Under the pieces are notes generated by a model. It was not told where the DNA came from and ran no database searches. It saw nothing but the letters and a program-made list of their open reading frames with translations. Source: Paracoccaceae bacterium (GTDB lineage Bacteria > Pseudomonadota > Alphaproteobacteria > Rhodobacterales > Rhodobacteraceae). Taken from it: 64,000 nucleotides of DNA. Location: contig PAQV01000063.1 in the NCBI GenBank assembly GCA_002709405.1, positions 1 through 64,000 on the forward strand. The letters are read 5' to 3'. Below, in pieces: positions 34,771 through 42,725 of this stretch; the stretch's first letter is position 1, and every line of letters begins with the position of its first letter. A program made the position numbers and the translations under genes.

Positions 34771-34977
34771 ATGGGTGACACGATCAGCGAGGCGCGCATC
34801 GCCGAAATCCGCGCACGATATGCCATGGCCGGAATCACCGTCCCGCCCGACCTGGAAACCGGGGCGTTCGGCACCGCTGATGCGCTGCTGAGCATGGGCA
34901 AGCACCTGCACACCCTGCGCCCCGCCGCCGACGAGCCATCGAACATCTTCACCCTGGCCGCGAGGGCCGCGAAATGA
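34771..34977 (+). CDS. Small GatC/AtzG-like amidase partner subunit (probable)
   Basis: A 68-residue protein opening the amidase operon. Its ATG at 34771 is within a longer frame that crosses the promoter region and is rejected. Pattern: an N-terminal helix ISEARIAEIRARYAMAGI, then FTLAARAAK at the end. In size and position (4-base overlap with the start of the first amidase) it matches the small GatC- or AtzG-type subunits that clamp amidase-signature enzymes. The family assignment is inference from context and shape, not from a recognised motif. Confidence 0.7.
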   Translation: MGDTISEARIAEIRARYAMAGITVPPDLETGAFGTADALLSMGKHLHTLRPAADEPSNIFTLAARAAK

Positions 34978-36386
34978 CCGCTCTGCACGACCTGTCCATT
35001 GCCGACGCGGGGGCCAAGCTGCGCGACGGCTCGCTGACCTCGACCGCCCTGACCGAGGCCCTGCTGGCGCGCATTGCCGACCTGGAGCCCGCGCTGAACG
35101 CCTTCATCACCGTGACCGCCGACCGGGCAATGGCCGACGCGGCACAGGCCGATGCCGATTTCGCGGCCGGCACCGACAAGGGCCCGATGCAGGGTATCCC
35201 CTACGGCCTGAAGGACATTTACGGCACCAAGGACATCCGCACGACCTGCCATTCCAACGTGCTGATCGACAATGTGCCCACCGAGGATTGCGTCGTCGAA
35301 CAGAAATTCAAGGCCGGCGGCGGGGTGCTGCTGGGCAAGCTGGGTACGTTCGAATTCGCCCTCGGCGGCCCGGCCTTCGACCTGCCCTTCCCGCCCGCGC
35401 GCAACCCGTGGAACACCGATCACCAGACCGGCGGATCGTCGTCGGGGTCCGGCGCGGCCATCGCCGCCAGCTACATGCGCACGGCCATGGGGTCCGACAC
35501 CGGCGGGTCGATCCGCGGCCCGGCGGCCTATTGCGGCACCGTGGGCATCAAGGGCACATATGGCCGGGTGTCGCGGCGCGGGGTGTTTCCGCTCAGCTAC
35601 ACGCTGGACCATGCCGGCCCGCTGACCCAAAGCGTCGAGGATGCGGCGATCACCATGCAGGTGATTTCGGGGCACGATCCGCTTGATCCCGCCTCGGCCG
35701 ACGTGCCGGTGCCCGATTTCTCGGCCGGGCTGGATGCGGGCGTCGAAGGGCTGCGCATCGGCTATACCCGCGATTTCTACATCCACAACGAGATGACCAA
35801 CCCCGAGATCATCGCCGCGCTGGATGCCACCGCCGAAACCCTGGCCAAGCTGGGGGCCATCGTCGAAGAGGTGGCCATGCCCGCCTGGGAACTGTTCCAG
35901 GCCTGTGGCTCGACCATCATGAGCGCCGAGGCCTACACGATCCACGAGGCCGACCTGAAGACCCGCCCCACGGCCTTCGGGCGCTATGCCTACCAGCGGA
36001 TCATCGCGGGCGGGCTGGTGTCGGCGTCGGATTACATCAACGCCCTGCGCCTGCGGGCGGACCTGACGGCGCAGGTCAATGACGGCCCGCTGGCCACCTG
36101 TGATGCGCTGCTGGCCCCCACCGGGCTGACCCCGGCCAACCGGTTCGACGAGTTCGGCCGCGACGCGGGCCCCTGGAAGGGCATGCTGACCATTCCCTAC
36201 AACATCACCGGCAACCCGGCCCTGTCCGTGCCCATCGGCTTTTCGGCCAACGGCCTGCCCCTGGGCTGCCAGATCGTGGGCAAGCCCTTCGACGAGACCA
36301 TGTGCTTCCGCATCGGCGCCGCGCTGGAAGGCGCCCTTGCCCTGACCCAGCGCCCCGACCTGGCCCCGGCCCTGGCCGCGGAGTGA
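34974..36386 (+). CDS. Amidase-signature hydrolase 1
   Basis: Ser-cisSer-Lys amidase, 470 residues, hydrolysing an amide or carbamoyl compound to acid plus ammonia. Catalytic Lys in GIPYGLKDIYGTK near residue 81; Ser pair in TGGSSSGSGAAIAAS near residue 155 and SDTGGSIRGPAAYCG near residue 175. ATGA overlap with the small protein upstream. It resembles AtzE/GatA-type enzymes. First of three tandem paralogues that differ clearly in sequence, so they are likely to act on different substrates or steps. Confidence 0.92.
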   Translation: MTALHDLSIADAGAKLRDGSLTSTALTEALLARIADLEPALNAFITVTADRAMADAAQADADFAAGTDKGPMQGIPYGLKDIYGTKDIRTTCHSNVLIDNVPTEDCVVEQKFKAGGGVLLGKLGTFEFALGGPAFDLPFPPARNPWNTDHQTGGSSSGSGAAIAASYMRTAMGSDTGGSIRGPAAYCGTVGIKGTYGRVSRRGVFPLSYTLDHAGPLTQSVEDAAITMQVISGHDPLDPASADVPVPDFSAGLDAGVEGLRIGYTRDFYIHNEMTNPEIIAALDATAETLAKLGAIVEEVAMPAWELFQACGSTIMSAEAYTIHEADLKTRPTAFGRYAYQRIIAGGLVSASDYINALRLRADLTAQVNDGPLATCDALLAPTGLTPANRFDEFGRDAGPWKGMLTIPYNITGNPALSVPIGFSANGLPLGCQIVGKPFDETMCFRIGAALEGALALTQRPDLAPALAAE

Positions 36387-36391
36387 CCGGC

Positions 36392-37777
36392 ATGGACCAC
36401 TACACCGCCCTGACCGATGTCTCGGCCGCCGTCCGCGCGGGCCAGGCCGCGCCCGTGGCCCTGACGGAATCGCTGCTGACCCGCATCGACGCGGTCAATC
36501 CGACCCTCAACGCCTATCTCTCGGTCACGGCCAACACCGCCCTGCAAGAGGCCGAAGAGGCCACCGCCGAGCTGGCCTCGGGCCGGTGGCGGGGGCCGCT
36601 GCACGGCGTGCCGATCGCCATCAAGGACCTGTTTCACACCGCCGGCACGCCCTCGACCTTCGGCACCACGGTCTATGCCGATTTCACCGCCAACGAAGAC
36701 GCCACCATCGTGCGCCGGCTGAAACAGGCCGGGGCGATCATCCTGGGCCGGCTGCACCTGCACGAAGGCGCCTATGGCGAACACCATCCCGACCTGCCCC
36801 CGGCCCTGAACCCCTGGAACACCGACTACTGGCCCGGCGGGTCGTCGTCGGGCTCTGGTGCCGCAACGGCGGCGGGGCTGTGTTATGGCTCGCTTGGCAC
36901 CGATACCGGCGGGTCGATCCGGTTTCCCTCGGCCGCCAACGGGTTGACCGGGCTGAAGCCCACCTGGGGCCGGACCAGCCGCAACGGTGCCTTCCCCCTG
37001 GCCGACAGCCTCGACACGATCGGGCCGATGTGCCGCTCGGCCGCCGATGCCGCGGCCATGCTGGGGGTCTTTGCCGGGGCCGATCCGGCCGATCCCACCT
37101 GCCTGCGCGCGCCGGTACCCGACTACCTTGGCGCGCTGAAGGGCGTGGCCGGTCTGCGCGGGCTGAAAATCGGTGTCGATGCGGCCATGCTGGACATCAC
37201 CGATGCGGAAACCCGGGCCGCCATCGATGCCGCCATCGAGGTCTTTGCCGATCTCGGGGCCGAGATCGTCCCCGTCACCGTGCCCGCCCTGAACCCCGCG
37301 ACCGAGGCACAGCTGGTCATCTGCGAAACCGAATGCGCCCGGTTCCACGCCCCGGCCTTTGCCGACCAGCCCGAGGCCTTCGGCGCGGCGCTGTCGGGGG
37401 CCATCACGCGGGGGCTGGAATACGACAGCCTGACCGTGGCCGGCGCCTATATCGAGCAGGACCGGTTCAAGGGCCGGCTGGCGCGCTTGTTCGAGGGCAT
37501 CGACCTGCTGGTCAGCCCGGTCACGCCCCTTGTCGGCTATCGCTACGACGATTTCGACACCTTCATGGACAACCTGATGGATTCGCTGGGCTTTACCGCG
37601 CCCTTCAACCTGTCCGGCTCGCCCACCGTCACCTTTCCCTGCGGCCTCTCGGGAGCCATCGGCCTTCCCGTGGCCATGCAGTTCATCGGCCCGCACCTGT
37701 CCGAGGACACCCTGCTGACCGCCGCCCATGCCTATCAACAGGCCACCGACTGGCACCTGAAACGCCCGCTGGCCTGA
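36392..37777 (+). CDS. Amidase-signature hydrolase 2
   Basis: Second tandem amidase, 461 residues. Lys in VPIAIKDLFHTAG near residue 76, Ser pair in GGSSSGSGAATAAG near residue 150 and TDTGGSIRFPSAANG near residue 172. The ATG at 36392 lies 5 bases after the stop of amidase 1; an earlier frame start overlapping amidase 1 is not plausible. All triad residues present, so probably active. Confidence 0.92.
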   Translation: MDHYTALTDVSAAVRAGQAAPVALTESLLTRIDAVNPTLNAYLSVTANTALQEAEEATAELASGRWRGPLHGVPIAIKDLFHTAGTPSTFGTTVYADFTANEDATIVRRLKQAGAIILGRLHLHEGAYGEHHPDLPPALNPWNTDYWPGGSSSGSGAATAAGLCYGSLGTDTGGSIRFPSAANGLTGLKPTWGRTSRNGAFPLADSLDTIGPMCRSAADAAAMLGVFAGADPADPTCLRAPVPDYLGALKGVAGLRGLKIGVDAAMLDITDAETRAAIDAAIEVFADLGAEIVPVTVPALNPATEAQLVICETECARFHAPAFADQPEAFGAALSGAITRGLEYDSLTVAGAYIEQDRFKGRLARLFEGIDLLVSPVTPLVGYRYDDFDTFMDNLMDSLGFTAPFNLSGSPTVTFPCGLSGAIGLPVAMQFIGPHLSEDTLLTAAHAYQQATDWHLKRPLA

Positions 37778-37801
37778 GCCATTCGAACCGGAGTCCCCTC
37801 A

Positions 37802-39199
37802 ATGACCGATATCGCCTTTCAACCCCTGACCGTGGTCGCCGCCCAGATCAAGAGCGGCGCGCTGTCGCCCGTCGACGTGACCGAGGCCGTACTGTCCCAG
37901 GTCGAGAAACTGAACCCGACCCTGACCGCCTACTGGACCGTCACCGCCGAGCTGGCCCGCGATCAGGCCAAGACCGCCGAGGCCGAAATTGCCGCCGGGC
38001 GCTATCGCGGCCCTCTGCACGGCATCCCCATGGCCGTGAAGGACCTGTGCTTCACCAAGGGCATCAAGACCACCGGGGGCATGAAGATCTACGAGGATTT
38101 CGTGCCCGATTATGACGCCACCGTGGTCGAGAACCTGCGCAATGCCGGGGCCGTGCTGATCGGCAAGCTGCACATGACCGAAGGCGCCACGCTGGAACAT
38201 CACCCCGATTTCGCCCAGCCGGTGAACCCCTGGAAAGAGGACCTGTGGACCGGGGTGTCGTCCTCGGGGTCAGGCATCGCGCCGGCCACCGGCATGGCCT
38301 ATTGCACCATCGGCTCGGACACCGGCGGATCGATCCGCTTTCCCTCGGCCTGCAACAACCTGACCGGGGTGAAACCCACCTGGGGCCGGATCTCGCGCTA
38401 TGGCATCTTCGACCTGGCCGCGACCTTCGACCACCTCGGGCCGATGGCCCGGTCAGCGGCGGATGCGGCGGCCATGCTCGAGGTACTCGCCGGACACGAT
38501 CCGCTGGACCCGACCTCGCTGAATGAACCGGTGCCCGATTACCTGGGCCTGCTGGACGGGGCCTTCGGCGCCCGGGGCGTGACCATCGGCCTGCCCAACG
38601 ACTACATCGAAAAGGACGCCGATCCCGAAACGGTGGCCTGCCTGAAGGCCGCCGTGGCAGAGCTGAAGAAGGTGGGCGCGAAACCGGTCGATTGCGGCTT
38701 CCCGGATGTCGAAACCTTCCTGGACAAGGCCATGTCGCTGACCATGATCGAACTGGCCGCCGTCCATGCCGACACCTATCCCAGCCAGTCCAACATGTAT
38801 GGCGAATGGATCCGCGACGGGATCGAGGCCGGGCTGGCCGCCAAGCCCATCGACATCGCCAATGGCATGATCGAGCGGAAGAAATTCACCGGAGCGCTGA
38901 CCGACCTGTTGGACGAGGTCGACATGATCGCCATCCCGGTCTTCCAGTCCGCCACGCCCACCTGGGACGAGGTCCGGGCCCAACAGGAAGGCGGCTCGCG
39001 CGCGCTGTTCCGCTTTACCTCGCCGTTCAATGCCTCGGGCGTGCCCTCTGTCACCCTGCCCTGCGGGATGACGGCCGACGGCCGGCCCATCGCCTTCCAG
39101 CTGATCGGCACCTGCGGCACCGAGGCCAAGCTGCTGCGCACCGCCCATGCCTATCAGCAGGTCACCGACTGGCACACCAACAAGCCGCCCGTTCACTGA
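37802..39199 (+). CDS. Amidase-signature hydrolase 3
   Basis: Third tandem amidase, 465 residues. Lys in IPMAVKDLCFTKG near residue 80; Ser pair in TGVSSSGSGIAPATG near residue 155 and SDTGGSIRFPSACNN. The usual TGGSSSGSG is TGVSSSGSG here, a Val next to the oxyanion loop that may alter specificity. A cggagtcccctca stretch precedes the ATG, 24 bases after amidase 2. Last gene of the operon; a bidirectional terminator follows. Confidence 0.92.
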   Translation: MTDIAFQPLTVVAAQIKSGALSPVDVTEAVLSQVEKLNPTLTAYWTVTAELARDQAKTAEAEIAAGRYRGPLHGIPMAVKDLCFTKGIKTTGGMKIYEDFVPDYDATVVENLRNAGAVLIGKLHMTEGATLEHHPDFAQPVNPWKEDLWTGVSSSGSGIAPATGMAYCTIGSDTGGSIRFPSACNNLTGVKPTWGRISRYGIFDLAATFDHLGPMARSAADAAAMLEVLAGHDPLDPTSLNEPVPDYLGLLDGAFGARGVTIGLPNDYIEKDADPETVACLKAAVAELKKVGAKPVDCGFPDVETFLDKAMSLTMIELAAVHADTYPSQSNMYGEWIRDGIEAGLAAKPIDIANGMIERKKFTGALTDLLDEVDMIAIPVFQSATPTWDEVRAQQEGGSRALFRFTSPFNASGVPSVTLPCGMTADGRPIAFQLIGTCGTEAKLLRTAHAYQQVTDWHTNKPPVH

Positions 39200-39218
39200 A
39201 CTCACGGACACAAACGAC

Positions 39219-39246
39219 AAAAGGCGGCCCCCGTGGCCGCCTTTTT
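39219..39246. terminator. Bidirectional rho-independent terminator
   Basis: AAAAGGCGGCC (39219-39229), a 5-base loop, then GGCCGCCTTTTT (39235-39246). It is T-tailed on both strands and separates the convergent amidase 3 and marR genes. Confidence 0.93.
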
Positions 39247-39265
39247 CATGCGCTGGTCCGCAGGA

Positions 39266-39691
39266 TCAATAGTCCAGCAATTCCCGCAGCAGGGTCTTGA
39301 GTTCACGCGCCTTTTCGCCCTCGAGGATCTCGGACAGGCGCTTTTCCTGGGCCGAGCTCACGCCGCTCAGCCGCTTGTACAGGGCCTTACCCTCGTCGGC
39401 GGTCAGGATCAGCACCTTGCGCCGGTCGTCCGGATCGGGCGCACGATAGACCAGGCTGTCACGCACCATCCGGTCGATGATCTTGGTCAGGGTGGCCGGG
39501 TCGATCAACGAGCGCCGGGCAATGTCTCCCATTGCACAGGGCTCGTTTTCCGACAGGACCTCGAGAATGCGGAACTGTTCGATGGGCACACCGCCCGGGC
39601 GCAGCCGTTCCTCCAGTTCATGTTCGATCTGGCGATTTGCGCTGGCGATCAAATAGCTCAGCTGATCATTCAATGTCTTGGGCGCCATCAC
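39266..39691 (-). CDS. MarR-family transcriptional regulator
   Basis: A 141-residue winged-helix repressor/activator of the MarR type. Dimer helix at the start (QLSYLIASANRQIEHELEER), HTH in MGDIARRSLIDPATLTKIIDR near residues 54-74, and wing DPDDRRKVLILT near residue 92. Ligands are typically small aromatic or amide molecules. A palindromic element lies 153-178 bases upstream, and copies sit before the amidase and binding-protein genes, so it is the best candidate for local regulator. It lies between the amidases and the AmiC-like gene. Confidence 0.92.
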   Translation of the reverse strand: MMAPKTLNDQLSYLIASANRQIEHELEERLRPGGVPIEQFRILEVLSENEPCAMGDIARRSLIDPATLTKIIDRMVRDSLVYRAPDPDDRRKVLILTADEGKALYKRLSGVSSAQEKRLSEILEGEKARELKTLLRELLDY

Positions 39692-39843
39692 GGCTTCTCC
39701 TTGCCACTCTCAAATCCCGGCCTGTCACGCGGGCCCGGAATCCGACGCTGCCTCTCTCCCCGGCCTCGGTCACCCATCCGCACAGCGGAGCACACAGCGC
39801 CCACGGCCCTTACTCTGCGTTCGCGGTACCACCACCTTATTCG

Positions 39844-39869
39844 AATTTCAATATTGAAATTACAACTAT
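39844..39869. promoter_or_regulatory. Putative MarR-type operator, site B (double palindrome)
   Basis: AATTTCAATATTGAAATT (39844-39861) is a perfect 18-bp palindrome, and TTGAAATTACAACTAT (39854-39869) matches site A at 15 of 16 positions. It lies between the stop of the AmiC-like gene and marR, so it could provide autoregulation of marR. Confidence 0.65.
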
Positions 39870-40918
39870 TAATTCATTGTCATCGAAGTCACAATCGACA
39901 GCGAGACACCATCGGCCTGGGCAATGTGGACCTGCCGGCACCGCCCCACCGGGCCATCGCAAATATGCTTGCGCGCCGCTTCGCGCGCCAAGGGTCGCCG
40001 GGCCAGTTCCGCGAGCTTGTGTCCGCCCGGATCCGGCCGCCGCCCCGCCAGCGCCGCGAGCAGGTGCAGCCCCTCGTAACAACCGATGCTGGCGCTGCTG
40101 ACCGGCGGGGCCAGCCGGCCGAACGCACCGTGGTAATTGTCGAGAAACCGGCAGTTTTCCGGGCTCTGCCATTCCGAGAAATAGTTCGATACCGAATACA
40201 GGTTATGGGTCGCATCCGGCCCGATGCCGCAGATCACGCTTTCATCGACCAGCAGGCCCAGCCGCAGCACCTGCCGGTCCAGCCCGGCTTCGGCAAAGGC
40301 CCGGTTGAAGGTCACCGAGGCCTCTCCGACAAGGGCCTGGATGACCACGTCGGGTCGGCACTCGCGGATCTTGGCCATCACTTGGGAATAGTCGCAGGTT
40401 TCAAAGGGCATCAGCGCATGGCCGACCATCTGCGCGCCTTCATGGGCGACCAGCGCCCGGCTGGTCTTCAGGGCCACGTGCGGCCAGATATAGTCGTTGC
40501 CCACGAAAAAGAACCGCTGCGCGCGCCTGTCCGAGGCCAGCCAGGAAATCGCCGGCCACAGCAATTCGCCATCGGTGGCCCCGATCATGATCCCCGAACA
40601 GGCGCCGGCCAGGCCTTCGTGCTGGGCGGTGTAGACATACGGCACGCGCTCGGCCACGCGCATGCGCACGGCGTCGCGCGCGGTGCTGGTGTGCTGGCCG
40701 ACGATGGCCCTGACGCCGACCTCGTCCAGCAGGTGATCGACGGCGGCAATGGCCGTTTCGGCCTCGACCCCGCAATCGGCATAGACCAGTTCGACCGCGC
40801 TACCCAGGATCCCCCCGGCGGCATTGATTTCGGCTGCGGCAAGTTTTGTCGTCGCATCCACCGCAGGCGTCCACAGGCCTGCAACTCCCTTTCTCGGATG
40901 AAGAACGGCAACCTTCAC
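39869..40918 (-). CDS. AmiC-like periplasmic-binding-fold amide sensor (cytoplasmic)
   Basis: A 349-residue type I binding-protein fold close to AmiC/UrtA/FmdD: VAVLHPRKGVAGLWTPAVDA, AAAEINAAGGILG, YADCGVEAETAIAAVDHLL, IVGQHTSTARDAV and RFFFVGNDYIWPHV are the family landmarks. It has no signal peptide, so it should act inside the cell like AmiC, which senses short amides and controls the antiterminator AmiR. No AmiR/ANTAR gene is in the window. Begins at GTG. It sits between ureD and marR on the same strand. Confidence 0.82.
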   Translation of the reverse strand: MKVAVLHPRKGVAGLWTPAVDATTKLAAAEINAAGGILGSAVELVYADCGVEAETAIAAVDHLLDEVGVRAIVGQHTSTARDAVRMRVAERVPYVYTAQHEGLAGACSGIMIGATDGELLWPAISWLASDRRAQRFFFVGNDYIWPHVALKTSRALVAHEGAQMVGHALMPFETCDYSQVMAKIRECRPDVVIQALVGEASVTFNRAFAEAGLDRQVLRLGLLVDESVICGIGPDATHNLYSVSNYFSEWQSPENCRFLDNYHGAFGRLAPPVSSASIGCYEGLHLLAALAGRRPDPGGHKLAELARRPLAREAARKHICDGPVGRCRQVHIAQADGVSLSIVTSMTMN

Positions 40919-41244
40919 GGGCTGTCTCCGACTGGCTTAACGCCCCCCTGCGGGCGGTACAAAGAGCATGGCCGGACCTCTTCGGATCCTTAGGCCGACA
41001 CCATTACGCCTGACGCCGAAATCGCGGGCCAGGCCCAAGTTACCCACACAGTAACGAAGCGGTTTCCATCTTGGCCAAGGAGAATTTTGGCCGCCTGTGC
41101 ATTTCGGCCGAGAAACACCAAGCCGCCCCATGGCCCGGGGCGGAATGCACAAAAGCCGAGCATACCCGGAAGGCTCCCGGGAAATGCGGGATCTTCAAAA
41201 TATACGGATCGACAGGAAATCCCGCCGTCCGCGGTGATGTCTTC
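40919..41244. other. 326-base region between ureD and the AmiC-like gene
   Basis: Holds a 7-bp hairpin, CCGCCCC (41123-41129) / GGGGCGG (41137-41143), that may end the urease transcript, and GGCCAA (41073-41078) / TTGGCC (41087-41092). An AT-richer patch near 41040-41090 may hold the promoter of the AmiC-like gene. No open frame is convincing. Confidence 0.45.
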
Positions 41245-42087
41245 CTACCCGGGCAGCGAATCCCGGGTGCGGCTGTGGCCCGGCCCGTGACCCAGGACGG
41301 CCTTGCGCCCGGTCTGCCAGACCTGGTCCAGCCCGGCCCGCAGGGCGGGGGCGGCGTCGGCCACCAGCCGGACCCCCAGGCCCAGCTCATGCGGCAGGGG
41401 GCTGGCCGCCCCGTAAAGCCCGCCGATGCCCTCGAAGGCGCGTGACAGGTCGGCCGCCAGGGACGCGGCCCCGGCCTGCGCCCCGGGCCAGAGGACATAG
41501 ACCCCGGCATGGCAGCGCTGCGTGGGCGGCAAATCGGGCAGCACCTGGCGGTCGATGGCCAATGGCCGGCCTCCGGGCCGGCGCAGGGTGATGTCCGACC
41601 GGTAGCGGACCGGCGCGGGAGCAACGCCCGAGGGTTGATGCAGGGTGAAACTGTCCGACACGATGGCCGCCCCGCCCTCTGCCAGGGACAGGTCCAGCCG
41701 TTGGGTCAGGGCCGCGCCGGGAAAGAGGATGCGTGGGTCGGGCAGGAATTCCAGGTATCCTTCCGGGGCCACCTGCAGCTCGATCCGTTCGACGCTGCCC
41801 AGGCCCGGACCGGCCCGGTGCACCGAGGTCGCGCCCTGCGTCGCCACATGGGCCGCCGCGGCCTCTCCGACCATGATGCGCTGGCTCAGACGGTCGTCCC
41901 CGTGCATGGCCCCGCTGGACGATTGCAGGATGACCGATCGCAGATGGCCCGGATCCCCGTCCAGCACAAAGCTGCGGGTCAGCACGAAGGGCCAGCGAAA
42001 CCGCCGCCGGTCGATCCGCGTTTCCGCCCCGCGCCTGACAAAGGACAGGTCCAGCATCGCGGGCTTGGTGGAGGGCGCCATTTCCAT
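41245..42087 (-). CDS. ureD: Urease accessory protein UreD
   Basis: Scaffold protein of the nickel-insertion complex (UreD-UreF-UreG) for urease maturation, 280 residues. Family landmarks: LQSSSGAMHGDDRLSQRI near residue 60, VATQGATSVHRA, and EFLPDPRILFPGAALTQRL near residue 115. The ATG at 42087 shares a base with the ureG stop (TGATG); a second ATG is at 42081. Last gene of the urease unit, an unusual position since ureD is first in many operons. Confidence 0.9.
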   Translation of the reverse strand: MEMAPSTKPAMLDLSFVRRGAETRIDRRRFRWPFVLTRSFVLDGDPGHLRSVILQSSSGAMHGDDRLSQRIMVGEAAAAHVATQGATSVHRAGPGLGSVERIELQVAPEGYLEFLPDPRILFPGAALTQRLDLSLAEGGAAIVSDSFTLHQPSGVAPAPVRYRSDITLRRPGGRPLAIDRQVLPDLPPTQRCHAGVYVLWPGAQAGAASLAADLSRAFEGIGGLYGAASPLPHELGLGVRLVADAAPALRAGLDQVWQTGRKAVLGHGPGHSRTRDSLPG

Positions 42088-42725
42088 CACTTGCGGAACA
42101 GCACCTGGGTTTCGATCAGCTCGACCAGCGCGTCGATCCCCTCGCCGTGGCGGCAATCGGTCATCAGCACCGGACGGCCGCCGCGCACGGCGCGGGCTTC
42201 GGCCTCCATCCGCGCCAGGTCGACGCCGACATGGGGGGCCAGGTCGGTCTTGTTGATCACCAGCACGTCGGATTTCAGCACGCCGGGGCCGCGCTTGCGG
42301 GGGATGTCGTCGCCCCCCGACACGTCGATCACGAAGATCCAGAAATCCGTCAGGTCCAGCGAAAAGGTCGAGGCCAGGTTGTCCCCCCCGCTTTCCAGCA
42401 GGATCAGTTCAACCCCCGGAAAGCGCCGTTCCAGCGCATCGGCGGCCTCGATGTTCAGGGTCGGGTCCTCGCGGATGATGGTGTGCGGGCAGGCCCCGGC
42501 CTCGACCGCCGAGACCCGGTCCGGGTCGATCAGACCCGACCGGCGCAGGCGCTCGGCATCCTCGATGGTCACCAGGTCGTTGGTGATCACGGCCAGGTCG
42601 ACCCCCCGCGCAGTCAGCGCCGGGATCAGCCGTTCGACCAGCGCCGTCTTGCCCGAGCCCACCGGCCCGCCGATCCCGAAGCGGGCGGCTGGCACGGTGC
42701 CCGATATGGTTTCCTGGACGGTCAT
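42087..42725 (-). CDS. ureG: Urease accessory GTPase UreG
   Basis: SIMIBI-class GTPase that powers nickel delivery to urease, 212 residues. P-loop [17 protein letters not shown] near residue 17, the nickel-binding CPH motif in [13 protein letters not shown] near residue 75, [14 protein letters not shown], and the guanine-specificity NKTD near residue 152. The CPH motif is intact. ATGA overlap with ureC; overlaps ureD by one base. Confidence 0.96.
   Translation of the reverse strand: MTVQETISGTVPAARFGIGGPVGSGKTALVERLIPALTARGVDLAVITNDLVTIEDAERLRRSGLIDPDRVSAVEAGACPHTIIREDPTLNIEAADALERRFPGVELILLESGGDNLASTFSLDLTDFWIFVIDVSGGDDIPRKRGPGVLKSDVLVINKTDLAPHVGVDLARMEAEARAVRGGRPVLMTDCRHGEGIDALVELIETQVLFRK

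Noticed and set aside
41221-41280. CCCGGG-rich inverted repeat near the ureD stop
   Set aside because: It lies inside the last codons of ureD and has no T-run; probably chance in GC-rich sequence.
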